64,000 nucleotides of DNA from Hydrogenophilales bacterium (GCA_016703155.1 JADJCP010000004.1:310001-374000), one strand, 5' to 3'. Counted from the first letter of the stretch, positions 9,478-17,842 are shown. Numbers and translations are program-made. The notes: generated by a model from the letters alone, not told the origin.

Positions 9478-9553
9478 ATGCGTACTCCTCTTTCTTCCTT
9501 CGGCGCCTTACCGTATCGGTGATTGGGCCGTAATGATTATTGGGTCAGGATGA

Positions 9554-10000
9554 TTACTGAGACAGCGTCGCCTGGGCCTTCTGCGCCTGTTCCAGGGCCT
9601 GGGCGGCCTCGGGCGGCATGTAATTCTCGTCGTGCTTGGCGAGCACCTGGGTGGCCATGAACATGCCGCCCTCGCCCAGCTTGCCCTCGGCGACGACGCC
9701 CTTGCCTTCCTTGAACAGGTCTGGAAGGATGCCCTTGTAAGTCACCGGAATGGTCTTTGCCGTGTCGGTAACCAAGAAGCGCACCGTCAGGCCATCGGGA
9801 TCGCGCTTGACGCTGTCGGCCTCGACCAGGCCGCCGATACGGAAGGCCCGGTCCTTGGGCGCCTCGCCGGCGATGACCTGGGTCGGCGAAAAGAAAAATA
9901 CCAGGTTGTCCTGGAAGGCATTCAATACCAGGGCGGCGATGACCCCCAGGCCGGCGACGCCCAGACCGATGGCGAGCAGTTTCTTGTGACGCGACTTCAT
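9554..10000 (-). CDS. ccmE: Haem chaperone CcmE
   Basis: Periplasmic, membrane-anchored haem carrier of 148 residues. The covalent haem-binding histidine lies in LAKHDENYMP near residue 128. A single N-terminal helix (KKLLAIGLGVAGLGVIAALVL) anchors it. The start at 10000 is chosen over a GTG/ATG four codons upstream because MKSRHKK is the family N-terminus. It overlaps the end of ccmD by four bases. Confidence 0.95.
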   Translation of the reverse strand: MKSRHKKLLAIGLGVAGLGVIAALVLNAFQDNLVFFFSPTQVIAGEAPKDRAFRIGGLVEADSVKRDPDGLTVRFLVTDTAKTIPVTYKGILPDLFKEGKGVVAEGKLGEGGMFMATQVLAKHDENYMPPEAAQALEQAQKAQATLSQ

Positions 10001-10170
10001 TGTTTCTCCCACGTTTGCATGCGTTTCAGGCGCTTCAGCGTTTCGCTTTGGCCGCGCCGCAGCAGCACGATTTCCAGTACCACACCCACCAGGACGGCGC
10101 CATACGAACCCCAGACATAGAGGCCGTAGCCGCCCATGGCGACGAATTCATTCCAGCTTGCCCAGATCAT
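9997..10170 (-). CDS. ccmD: Haem exporter accessory protein CcmD
   Basis: Tiny 57-residue single-pass membrane protein that stabilises the CcmABC-CcmE complex. It has the family pattern WNEFVAMGGYGLYVWGSYG followed by one hydrophobic helix and a basic C-terminal tail (RRGQSETLKRLKRM). It overlaps ccmC at its start and ccmE at its end, each by four bases. It lies at the end of a longer frame that would read into ccmC; only this part is real. Confidence 0.9.
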   Translation of the reverse strand: MIWASWNEFVAMGGYGLYVWGSYGAVLVGVVLEIVLLRRGQSETLKRLKRMQTWEKQ

Positions 10171-10907
10171 GACCGCGCCTCCAGGAGTTTCTTGACCCAT
10201 TCGGTCTGACGTTCCCGTTCCAGAATGATGCCGCGCACCCGGTAGAGCGCCACGGCAATGCTGTAGAACCAGGCGGCGATGGCCATCACCAGCATGCCCC
10301 AGAGCATGAGGCTGGCCATGCTCGGCGCCTTGGTCATGCTGATGGACGCGCCCTGATGCAAAGTGTTCCACCATTTCACGGAAAAATAGATGATCGGCAC
10401 GTTGATCGCGCCAACCAGGATCAGCAGCGCGCCGGCCTTGTCGCCGCGCCGGCGGTCGTCGATGGCGGCCCACAGGGCCATGATGCCGACGTACAGGAAG
10501 AACAGGATGAGCGCCGAGGTCAGGCGCGCGTCCCAGACCCACCAGGCGCCCCACATGGGTTTGCCCCAGAAGGCGCCGGTCCAAAGGGAGAGAAAGGCGA
10601 ACAGGGCGCCGGTCGGCGCCAGGGCGCGCGACATCATGAACGACAGGCGGGTATTCCAGGCCAGACCGATGGCCGACCAGAAGGCCATGACCATGTAGAT
10701 GAACATGGACATCCAGGCGGCGGGCACGTGGATGAAGATGACCCGGTAGGCCTCGCCCTGCTGGAAATCGGTCGGCGCCAGGAAGAAAGCGATATACAGA
10801 CCGATCAGGGTGAGGATGCCGGCGCTCCAGCCGAACCAGGGCACCAGCTTGCCGGCCAGACCATAGAAGGTCGCGGGTGAAGAATATTTGAACCAGGCGA
10901 TGGACAT
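10167..10907 (-). CDS. ccmC: Haem exporter CcmC
   Basis: Six-helix membrane protein, 246 residues, that loads haem onto CcmE. The WWD signature WGAWWVWDARLTS is present near residue 120 with flanking histidines. It begins two bases after ccmB and overlaps ccmD by four. Confidence 0.95.
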   Translation of the reverse strand: MSIAWFKYSSPATFYGLAGKLVPWFGWSAGILTLIGLYIAFFLAPTDFQQGEAYRVIFIHVPAAWMSMFIYMVMAFWSAIGLAWNTRLSFMMSRALAPTGALFAFLSLWTGAFWGKPMWGAWWVWDARLTSALILFFLYVGIMALWAAIDDRRRGDKAGALLILVGAINVPIIYFSVKWWNTLHQGASISMTKAPSMASLMLWGMLVMAIAAWFYSIAVALYRVRGIILERERQTEWVKKLLEARS

Positions 10908-10909
10908 GT

Positions 10910-11632
10910 CTATTCGATGGATACTTTAAGGGCCGAGGCCGCCACCCAGGGCGCGACCATCAGGGTGAGCACCAGGAACGCGGCGAGCAGCGACAGGTGG
11001 GCGGAATAACCGATGCCGGAGAGCGCCCCGTCGACGGCGCCGGCGCCGAAGATCAGGGCGGGAACATACAGGGGCAGGATCAACAAAGTCAACAGCACGC
11101 CGCCACCGCGCAAGCCCAGCGTCAGGGCCGCGCCGATGCTGCCGAGCAGGGACAGGATCGGCGTACCGATCAACAGGGAAATCACCAGAACGCCGATGGC
11201 CTCGGCGGGCAGTGAAAACTGCACGCCGAGCAGCGGCGTGATCAGCAGCAGCGGGATGCCGTAGATGCACCAGTGCGCCAGGGCCTTGCCCAGGGTCACC
11301 AGCACGGTGGGCTCGGGAGACAGCAGCATCTGTTCCAGACTGCCGTCGCGGTAATCCTCGGCGAACAGGCGCGGCAACGACAGCAGCGACGCCAGGAGAG
11401 CGGCCACCCAGACCACGCCGGGACCGACCATGCGCAGCACCTCAGGTTCCGGACCGATGCCCAGCGGGAACATGCTGACCACCATGACGAAGAAGAATTG
11501 CGAGGTCAGCCAATCGCCTCGGCGCCGGGCGGCCAGCAACATGTCGCGGCGGATCACCGTCCAGAGGAAGCGCAGGGGCGAGAAGGAATCATTCTCGCGG
11601 GTCGGATCGTAGTGCGTCGCCAGGGCCGTCAT
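10910..11632 (-). CDS. ccmB: Haem exporter permease CcmB
   Basis: Six-helix permease of the CcmAB transporter, 240 residues from the ATG at 11632. The characteristic LPRLFAEDYRDGSLEQML loop after the second helix is present. A start twelve codons upstream is possible but would overlap ccmA; the chosen ATG lies four bases after the ccmA stop. The first 20 or so residues form a hydrophilic lead longer than in most CcmB proteins. Confidence 0.92.
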   Translation of the reverse strand: MTALATHYDPTRENDSFSPLRFLWTVIRRDMLLAARRRGDWLTSQFFFVMVVSMFPLGIGPEPEVLRMVGPGVVWVAALLASLLSLPRLFAEDYRDGSLEQMLLSPEPTVLVTLGKALAHWCIYGIPLLLITPLLGVQFSLPAEAIGVLVISLLIGTPILSLLGSIGAALTLGLRGGGVLLTLLILPLYVPALIFGAGAVDGALSGIGYSAHLSLLAAFLVLTLMVAPWVAASALKVSIE

Positions 11633-11636
11633 CCGT

Positions 11637-12296
11637 TCACTGACCCCCGGGTGCGGCGGAAAGTTCACCCACCATCAAAGGAACGATATCGACACCATCG
11701 AGTGCCAGCGGCTGGTGCGTGGTCATGACCACCATACCGCCCTGGGCGACATGCTGACAGAGCAGGGTCTCGACCAGGGCGACGCCATGCACGTCCAGGC
11801 CGGTCAACGGCTCGTCGAGTATCCAAAGCAAGGCGCCGGCGACCACCAAGCCTGACAAGGCCACGCGGCGCCGCTGACCGAAGGACAGGACGCGCGCCGG
11901 CAGGTCGAGGCAACGCTCCAGGCCCATCCGCTTCAGGGTCTCCAGGGCATGTGCCTCGTCCAGGGGGCGGTCGGCGATGGCCGCCGCCATGCGCAGGTTT
12001 TCCAGAGGCGTCAGGTCGTCCTTGACGCCATTGACGTGGCCGACATAGGTCATTTCACGGTGGTAGACGTCCCGTGTGCGGCGGATCGGATCGCCGCGCC
12101 AGCGCACCTCGCCATCCAGCGGGCTGGACAGGCCGCACAACAGGCGCAGCAGACTGGTCTTGCCACGACCGTTGCCGCCCCGAACCAGCAGCAGTTGTCC
12201 GACGTTCAACTCGAAGTCCAACCCCGTGAACAGGGTACGCTCGCCGCGCGCGCAGGCGAGGTCGTGGACAGTCAGTTTTGCGGGGGTTTCGGGCAT
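11637..12296 (-). CDS. ccmA: Haem exporter ATP-binding protein CcmA
   Basis: ATPase that powers release of holo-CcmE from CcmC. Walker A is GGNGRGKTS (about residue 40), the signature is LSFGQRRRVALSG and Walker B is LLWILDEPLTGLD. The 219-residue length and GNGRGKTSLLR motif are typical for CcmA. It is the first gene of the nine-gene ccm operon, with an FNR-type box about 70 bases upstream. Confidence 0.94.
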   Translation of the reverse strand: MPETPAKLTVHDLACARGERTLFTGLDFELNVGQLLLVRGGNGRGKTSLLRLLCGLSSPLDGEVRWRGDPIRRTRDVYHREMTYVGHVNGVKDDLTPLENLRMAAAIADRPLDEAHALETLKRMGLERCLDLPARVLSFGQRRRVALSGLVVAGALLWILDEPLTGLDVHGVALVETLLCQHVAQGGMVVMTTHQPLALDGVDIVPLMVGELSAAPGGQ

Positions 12297-12360
12297 GGGG
12301 GTGGATTATCGCTGATTCCCTCTGGCAGCGGGATATTCGAGTCGTGCTCGCCAGATTCGC

Positions 12361-12374
12361 TTGATGTGCATCAA
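12361..12374 (-). promoter_or_regulatory. FNR/Anr-type box upstream of ccmA
   Basis: TTGATGTGCATCAA (minus strand TTGATGCACATCAA) matches the TTGATnnnnATCAA consensus at every fixed base. Its centre is 71 bases from the ccmA ATG. A weak AT-rich -10-like stretch (AATATC) follows 23 bases after the box on the minus strand. Oxygen-responsive control of ccm is known in enteric bacteria. Confidence 0.7.
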
Positions 12375-12403
12375 TCGAAATGTTTCGACCTTTCATAAAT
12401 AGG

Positions 12404-12429
12404 AAAAGCCGGCCCTGGGGCCGGCTTTT
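12404..12429 (-). terminator. Terminator after the octaheme cytochrome gene
   Basis: Inverted repeat AAAAGCCGGCC, four-base loop, GGCCGGCTTTT, located 17 bases after the stop of the octaheme nitrite reductase gene on the minus strand. The stem ends in TTTT. It separates the fcc/nitrite reductase unit from the ccm promoter. Confidence 0.75.
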
Positions 12430-12445
12430 CAGGGGCGATCAGCGC

Positions 12446-14167
12446 TTATTTGGCGGCGACCGCGGCAGCCTTCAGCTTGGCGATCTCTTCCTTCATCAGC
12501 TTGATGCCGGCCTGCGAGGCATCGATGGAGCGGGTCAGCGACTCGCGCGCATCGACCGGGTTGTGGAAGCCGTCGGAGTTCTCGGCGGTCCACCATTCCC
12601 AGTACAGGTTGGCGTCATACTGGTTGTCGTAGGCCTTCTCCAGGGCGGCGGCGGGGACGCCGGCTTCCTTGCCCTTGACGATCCAGTCGATCAGCTCGGC
12701 GAGCCAGAATTCAGCCTTGGCCATCTTGCCGCGGATGTAACCCTGGATGGCTTCCATGTGGTACTTGGCGTCATCCTCGGTCCATTCCTTGTGGCACGTC
12801 AGACAGGCGGCCTTCAGGTTGTAGCGCGGCGACATTTGTTGGTGATTGGTGGTCACCTTGCCGTTCGCGGCCTTCTTCTTGGTCATGTGGCAGTCTTTGC
12901 ACTCGACGCCGGCACGCTCGTGCTTGGAACCCCAGTAGGTTTCCATTTCCGGGTGCTGGATCTTCGGCAACAGGGCACCGGTGCTGGCGTGCTTGAAGTC
13001 CTTGAACTTGTTCTGAACCGCCATCTTGTCCTTGTAACCGAACACGTTGGTCCAGGTGAACAGGTTGGTGCGCGGGTCGGACATCTTCACGTAATACGGC
13101 TTGGCGGGATCGGAACAGTCGAAGCCGGGGCCGCAGTTGTATTCGACGTGGCACTGGGCGCACATCAGGTTGGAGTCGGCCTTGCTCAGCAGACCAATGG
13201 CGCGGAAGTCCTTGCCGTCACGCTGGAAAGTAACCTTGGTCATCTTCACTTGCTCGGATTTCACCTTGTCCTGCGGATAGGTGCCTTCCTTGCGGTCGAC
13301 GACGGCCTGGATCAGCGCGTCACGCACGACACGCGGACCGGCGGAGTGCGGGTCGTGGCACATGAAGCAGTTCAGTGCATGATTCACGCCACGAGCGAAC
13401 TCGACCGGCTTGGAACTACGGTTCCATTTGGCCTTGGGATCTTCGTCGCCCATGTACTTCCAGTCGAGGATGTGATCCTGCGTCTTGCAGTTCATGCAGA
13501 CGGGGTTCACGGCGGTGGCGACCTGGCGCATGAAGGGCTTCTGGTCGCTGGAGGCGGGATCCTTGTCGACAACCAGATTCCAGGCGCTGTTGGCGGCTAG
13601 CTCGGCCTTGTTGACATAGGTCCAATCCTTGAGTTGCACGCGGCCACCAAAGGCACGGTCGACAACCCACTGGTCCACCAGCATGAAGGCATGCGAACGC
13701 GGCTCGTTATGCTCCTTGGTGAAGCCGTAGCCTTCCATGAGCTTGTCGAACAGCGGTGAGCGGCTCTTGGTGGTTGCCTTCTCGACGCGTGCCTTGGACT
13801 CCAGATTGGTCTGGACGAAGCTGTTGTACTGCTCGACGTGACACGTCGCACAAGCACGGTGGTCGACGATGGTCTTGGGCCGTGTGCCCATTTCCTTGTT
13901 CTTCGCCGTCTTCAGGTGATCTTCGGCCTCATGGCAGTGCGCGCAGTTGACGCTCGCATGCCGGCCACCCGTGTGGAATTCCTCGATGTTGTCGTGACAG
14001 GAGTAACACTTCTTGGCCTCGACGGGCTTGATCGGGTCCGATTTCGCGGGTGCGGCGGGCGGCAGTTGCGGTCGGGGAATATCCACGGCCGCCTGCACAC
14101 CAAAGGCGAACAGCGCGGCGGCCAAGCCGCTTGCCATTCGTCCCCACATGCTTGCTTTACTCATCAT
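12446..14167 (-). CDS. Octaheme c-type nitrite reductase (ONR/TvNiR type)
   Basis: Periplasmic octaheme cytochrome, 573 residues with a signal peptide ending near AFGVQA. Seven CxxCH sites (Cys54, 75, 106, 267, 336, 423, 455) and one CMNCK site at 224-228 give eight haems, with the lysine-ligated catalytic haem in fourth position. That position, plus Tyr343-Asn-Cys345 right after haem 6 and the QHPE histidine (His405), match Thioalkalivibrio octaheme nitrite reductase, where the Tyr and Cys are cross-linked. The family reduces nitrite to ammonia and can also reduce hydroxylamine and sulfite. ATG at 14167 or the next ATG at 14164 could be the start; both follow an AAAGGAG site. It lies 130 bases after fccB in the same direction. 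Confidence 0.88.
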   Translation of the reverse strand: MMSKASMWGRMASGLAAALFAFGVQAAVDIPRPQLPPAAPAKSDPIKPVEAKKCYSCHDNIEEFHTGGRHASVNCAHCHEAEDHLKTAKNKEMGTRPKTIVDHRACATCHVEQYNSFVQTNLESKARVEKATTKSRSPLFDKLMEGYGFTKEHNEPRSHAFMLVDQWVVDRAFGGRVQLKDWTYVNKAELAANSAWNLVVDKDPASSDQKPFMRQVATAVNPVCMNCKTQDHILDWKYMGDEDPKAKWNRSSKPVEFARGVNHALNCFMCHDPHSAGPRVVRDALIQAVVDRKEGTYPQDKVKSEQVKMTKVTFQRDGKDFRAIGLLSKADSNLMCAQCHVEYNCGPGFDCSDPAKPYYVKMSDPRTNLFTWTNVFGYKDKMAVQNKFKDFKHASTGALLPKIQHPEMETYWGSKHERAGVECKDCHMTKKKAANGKVTTNHQQMSPRYNLKAACLTCHKEWTEDDAKYHMEAIQGYIRGKMAKAEFWLAELIDWIVKGKEAGVPAAALEKAYDNQYDANLYWEWWTAENSDGFHNPVDARESLTRSIDASQAGIKLMKEEIAKLKAAAVAAK

Positions 14168-14194
14168 TTTTCTCCTTTGAGTTTTTCATCTTGG

Positions 14195-14214
14195 CGGCCC
14201 GGCGCGCGGGCCGA
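14195..14214 (-). other. Intercistronic hairpin between fccB and the octaheme gene
   Basis: Short GC-rich inverted repeat (CGGCCC / GGGCCG arms) just upstream of the octaheme cytochrome ribosome-binding site. There is no T-run, so it is not a typical terminator; it could stabilise or separate the two messages. Nothing else is visible in this 130-base gap. Confidence 0.4.
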
Positions 14215-14297
14215 CCGTTCTATGCGTCGGATCGGTTGTGCGCGTCTGTCATAGGCCCCCTTTTTCAACTTGCTCGGGTTGATGCATCGAATCGCAA

Positions 14298-15620
14298 TCA
14301 GGCAAAAGCATCCGCCATGATGTTCTTGAACCAGCCGATGCAGTACTCGGACTCCAGCTTGCGCTGCATCTTCAGAGCGGATTCGTCGGCCATATTCACC
14401 GGGCTGATGCCGCCTGCCTTGGTGTCATAGACCAGCTTGCCTTCCTTGGCCCGGTAGATATGCACCACCGAGAAGCCCCAGTCGGTTTCCGCGATGCTGT
14501 AGCAGGTGTTGACGAAGAAGGGCTCGGGCGCGGGGACGCCATTGATCTTGGCAATGATGGCGCCGACCGCGACCTTGGCCTGGGTGTTGGCCATGTGCGC
14601 GGACTTGGGCGCGCCATACACCGGCAACTCGCCGTGAACGGTGGAGTCGCCGACGACGTAGATGTCCTTGTGTACGGTCGACTCCATGGTCAGCATGTCG
14701 ACGCTGCACCAGCCCTTGTCGTTGGTCAGACCGGTACTTTTTGCGATCATGCCGGCATGGTGCGGCGGGATGATGTTGACCACGTCGCCCTTGTAGTCGT
14801 TGAAATCGCTCGACGCGGTATTGGTCTTGGCGTCGAACTTGACCACCTTGCCGCCAGCGGCGCCGGCGACCCATTCGATCATGCCGGGGTAATGCCTCTT
14901 CCAGGCCTGCTCGAACAAGCCTTTCTTTGAGAAGGAGTCGTTGGCGTCGGCGATGATCACCTTGGATTTGTTCATGCCATGGTGCTTGAAGTAGTTGGCC
15001 ACCTGGGAGGCGCGCTCGTAGGGGCCGGGGGGGCAGCGGAACGGGCCGGGGGGAACGGTGATGACGAAGGTCTGGCCGTCCTTCATGCCTTCCAGTTGCT
15101 TCTTCAGGGCCAGGGTCTGGGGACCGGCCTTGTAGGCATGCGGGTGGGTGGTGTTGGCGAGGGCTTCGCTGTAACCCTCGATGCCGGCGTAGTTGAAGTC
15201 GATGCCGGGGGAAAGCACCAGGAAGTCGTACTTGAGGCTGGTGCCACTCTTCAGCTTGACCGACTTGCTCGCGGGGTCGACCGCCGTGGCGTCGTCGAAG
15301 ACGACATTGACGCCGCGTTTCATGAGGCCGTCATAGCCGGCGAGGAGGCCCTCATACTTGCCGTGGCCGCTGATCACTTCATTGGAAAGCGGACAGGAGA
15401 CAAACTGCTTGTTGCGCTCGACCAGAGTGACGTCCAGGCCGGCGTCCATCATTTTCAGATATTTGGCTGCGGTAGCGCCGCCGAAGCCGCCGCCGACAAC
15501 GACGAGGCGGGCCTTGCCGCTGCCGCTCTTGCCACCGGAGGGGGCAGCGCAGGCGGCCAGGGGAACGATAACCGAGGTGCTGGCGACGGTCTTGATGAAA
15601 TCGCGACGATTGAAGCTCAT
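14298..15620 (-). CDS. fccB: Sulfide dehydrogenase flavoprotein subunit FccB
   Basis: FAD subunit of flavocytochrome c sulfide dehydrogenase, which oxidises sulfide to sulfur or polysulfide in the periplasm and passes electrons to the FccA haems. The 440-residue protein starts with a Tat signal (RRDFIKTVAST), then the FAD-binding VVGGGFGGATAAKYL loop at about residue 38. The cysteines in VSCPLSNEV and in KGWCSVD are placed as the redox-active pair of the family. The frame extends upstream into fccA, but the ATG at 15620 gives the Tat start. It follows fccA by ten bases. Confidence 0.93.
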   Translation of the reverse strand: MSFNRRDFIKTVASTSVIVPLAACAAPSGGKSGSGKARLVVVGGGFGGATAAKYLKMMDAGLDVTLVERNKQFVSCPLSNEVISGHGKYEGLLAGYDGLMKRGVNVVFDDATAVDPASKSVKLKSGTSLKYDFLVLSPGIDFNYAGIEGYSEALANTTHPHAYKAGPQTLALKKQLEGMKDGQTFVITVPPGPFRCPPGPYERASQVANYFKHHGMNKSKVIIADANDSFSKKGLFEQAWKRHYPGMIEWVAGAAGGKVVKFDAKTNTASSDFNDYKGDVVNIIPPHHAGMIAKSTGLTNDKGWCSVDMLTMESTVHKDIYVVGDSTVHGELPVYGAPKSAHMANTQAKVAVGAIIAKINGVPAPEPFFVNTCYSIAETDWGFSVVHIYRAKEGKLVYDTKAGGISPVNMADESALKMQRKLESEYCIGWFKNIMADAFA

Positions 15621-15630
15621 GCAATTCTCC

Positions 15631-16206
15631 TTATTTGGGCTGTGCGGCGTAGAACTCGGCGACTGCGGCAACATCCTCGTCGGCCAGCTTCTTCGCGTTG
15701 TTGCGCATCTTTTTGTGAGGCATCTTGACCGCATCGTTGCGGTACTTCATGAGCTCCAGCTCCAGATACTGCGCCCATTGACCATTCAGCTTCGGCGTTT
15801 CCGCATCGTCCGGCTCGCCGCCCGTCGCGCCATGGCAGGTTTCGCAGCGGTCGGTGGCCTCTTTGCCCTTGGCCATGATCTTGTCGTCGGCCTTCTGCAC
15901 CGTAGGAACATAAGGCAGCTTGGAATAGTAGGTAGCCAGGGCCGACAGCTCCGCCTCGGTATAGCCCTTGAAGTGGCGTCCCATGGTGGCGGAATAGCGC
16001 TCATCGGTCTTCCATTGCAACATGACGTTCTTCAGATGGGCTTCGGGCAGACCGCCAATGCTGGGCATGGACGGGCCGACGGATACGCCGTTGACGCCAT
16101 GGCAGGCATTACAGGTACGGGCCAGATCCTCGGTGGGGCCGGCCAAAGCGATGCCGGTGAAAGCCATACCGGCAAGCGCGACTGCGATGTGCAGCTTCAT
16201 GTTCAT
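15631..16206 (-). CDS. fccA: Diheme cytochrome c, sulfide dehydrogenase subunit FccA
   Basis: Periplasmic diheme cytochrome, 191 residues, with a signal peptide (ending ALAG) and two haem sites, CNACH near residue 32 and CETCH near 121, each in a cytochrome c553-like domain. It accepts electrons from the FccB flavin. First gene of the fccAB unit, with a GGAGGAG ribosome site before ATG 16206 (a second ATG two codons on is possible). An FNR-type class II promoter lies upstream. Confidence 0.92.
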   Translation of the reverse strand: MNMKLHIAVALAGMAFTGIALAGPTEDLARTCNACHGVNGVSVGPSMPSIGGLPEAHLKNVMLQWKTDERYSATMGRHFKGYTEAELSALATYYSKLPYVPTVQKADDKIMAKGKEATDRCETCHGATGGEPDDAETPKLNGQWAQYLELELMKYRNDAVKMPHKKMRNNAKKLADEDVAAVAEFYAAQPK

Positions 16207-16276
16207 TATCTCCTCCAGTTAAGGAAAATGCAGGCGGCCAGGGGAAACAGTTCCCCCGATTAACCGCATGGGGCGG

Positions 16277-16282
16277 ATAGTA
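16277..16282 (-). promoter_or_regulatory. -10 element of the fccAB promoter
   Basis: TACTAT on the minus strand, 23 bases after the FNR-type box. This places the box centre near -42 relative to the predicted start of transcription at about 16270, the geometry of class II FNR promoters. Confidence 0.55.
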
Positions 16283-16305
16283 CTGATGGCCTAGGCGAAA
16301 AATCC

Positions 16306-16319
16306 TTGATGGCTATCAA
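16306..16319 (-). promoter_or_regulatory. FNR/Anr-type box upstream of fccA
   Basis: TTGATGGCTATCAA (minus strand TTGATAGCCATCAA) is a perfect TTGATnnnnATCAA match, centred 107 bases before the fccA ATG. With the TACTAT -10 it predicts anaerobic or microaerobic activation of fccAB and, by read-through, possibly the octaheme gene. The remaining bases to 16492 hold nothing else obvious. Confidence 0.72.
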
Positions 16320-16492
16320 ATTTTTCGCCGGTAACACGGCTGAAAGGCTAGGTGGATTGGGGCTTGGCGGGAAGTCGTGCGACCACGGACAGGCACAGCC
16401 CGGGCGAGTTGCCACTCCCGACGATATACCGGCGGTTTCGCAACGGACCCACCCGGCGCCATGCCACCGGCATGGCTATTTCAAGTCGCGGC

Positions 16493-17734
16493 TCAGACCG
16501 GTGGTGCGCTGCGACGGCTGGCCAAGGCGCCGTTGGCACCCCGTTCCAGCCATTGGCGGATGCGGTTGGCATCGCCGATGCGGGACATCTTGCCCCAGGA
16601 GTCGAGCAAAACGATGATCACCTTGCGTTCGGCGATCCTCGCCTGCATGACCAGGCAATGCCCGGCTTCATCGATGTAGCCCGTCTTGGACACACCGATG
16701 TCCCATTGGCCGGTCCGGGTCAGCGCATTGGTGTTATAGAACGCCAGGTTGCGCTGCGCCGGGATCGACACCCGGCGCGTCTTGCCGCGTTCCCGGATGC
16801 GTACGATGCGCTGGCCAGGCACGGTCACGCCGTAACTGCCGGTCGAAGTGATCTGCCGGACCAGCGGGTAGCGCGAGGCGGCGTCGACCAGATGCGCCAG
16901 GTCGGCGGCGGTGGATCGGTTGCTGCTGGAGAGGCCGGTCCCGTCAACGTAGAAGGTGTTGTTCATGCCCAGTGAGGCGGCTTTGCGGTTCATGGCCGCG
17001 ACAAAGGCTTCGCGCCCGCCGGGATAGGCGCGAGACAGGGCCGCCGCCGCGCGGTTCTCGGAAGCGATCAAAGCCAGGTTGAGCAATTCGCCGCGCGTCA
17101 GGGTCGCGCCCAGCGGCAGGCGGGAGCCCGTACCCTTGAGGTGATCGACGTCCTGCATGCCGATGTTCAGCTCTTCGTCCAGGGGCAGGCCCGCGTCCAG
17201 TGTAACCAGGGCGGTCATGAGTTTGGTGATCGAGGCGATGGGGGCGCTGGCGTTGGAATTCTTGGCGTACAGGGCCTCGCCGGTTTTCTGGTCGATGACC
17301 AGGGCGGCGGCGGAGCGCAATTCCAGTTCACCGCCAGTGAGGGCGTCGCCATAATCCAGGCGCATGGTGCTGGGCGATGTCCTTGTCTCCTGCGCCTCGG
17401 TGTGGCGCGCGATGCGACTGGAGACGCCGGCATGTCGGGCTTTAAGACGTCCGGTGCCGGCGCGTGCCATTTGCTTGTTTTTCTTTGCCGAGGCGATTCG
17501 CTGGGTGTGCTTGCCATGCTTCGTCTGGGCGAAGGCCTTGCTCTTTTTGGCCTTGACGAGCTTCTTGGCCTGCTTGGTCTTGGCGAGCCTGACTTTGGAC
17601 GCTTTGCTGGATTTGCTTATTTTCGTGGCATGTGGCTTGTGGCCATGCTTGGCGTGTCGTTTGGCTCCGGCTTCGGCGACCGGCCCCAACAGCATCAAGG
17701 CAAACACCAACACCCCGACAATAAATCGTTTCAT
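16493..17734 (-). CDS. pbpG: D-alanyl-D-alanine endopeptidase, PBP7 type, with basic linker
   Basis: Serine peptidase of the S11 family that cleaves peptidoglycan cross-links in the periplasm. Catalytic motifs are SITK (SxxK), SEN and SKTG. A signal peptide (MKRFIVGVLVFALMLLGPV) is followed by about 95 residues unusually rich in lysine, histidine and alanine before the catalytic domain, making it 413 residues against about 310 for typical PBP7. The ATG at 17734 with GGAGC upstream is preferred to an earlier TTG. The basic linker might bind anionic cell-wall or nucleic polymers; this is inference. Confidence 0.9.
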   Translation of the reverse strand: MKRFIVGVLVFALMLLGPVAEAGAKRHAKHGHKPHATKISKSSKASKVRLAKTKQAKKLVKAKKSKAFAQTKHGKHTQRIASAKKNKQMARAGTGRLKARHAGVSSRIARHTEAQETRTSPSTMRLDYGDALTGGELELRSAAALVIDQKTGEALYAKNSNASAPIASITKLMTALVTLDAGLPLDEELNIGMQDVDHLKGTGSRLPLGATLTRGELLNLALIASENRAAAALSRAYPGGREAFVAAMNRKAASLGMNNTFYVDGTGLSSSNRSTAADLAHLVDAASRYPLVRQITSTGSYGVTVPGQRIVRIRERGKTRRVSIPAQRNLAFYNTNALTRTGQWDIGVSKTGYIDEAGHCLVMQARIAERKVIIVLLDSWGKMSRIGDANRIRQWLERGANGALASRRSAPPV

Positions 17735-17842
17735 GCGCAAGCTCCGGTGACCAAGGCGTTATTCTCTATATATCACAAGCATTTGCCAATACAAGTTTAC
17801 AAATTACTTCAGTGAGCGCCCGGTGTTGCCAGGCGCCGCCTT

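Noticed and set aside
7522..9522. Long open frame (666 codons) opposite ccmF
   Set aside because: It mirrors ccmF in GC-rich DNA, has a composition of low-complexity Gln/His/Gly/Arg, no ribosome site and no family match; a shadow frame.
14275..14295. FNR-type box in front of the octaheme gene
   Set aside because: TTGATGCATCGAA keeps only the left half-site; the right half does not match ATCAA.
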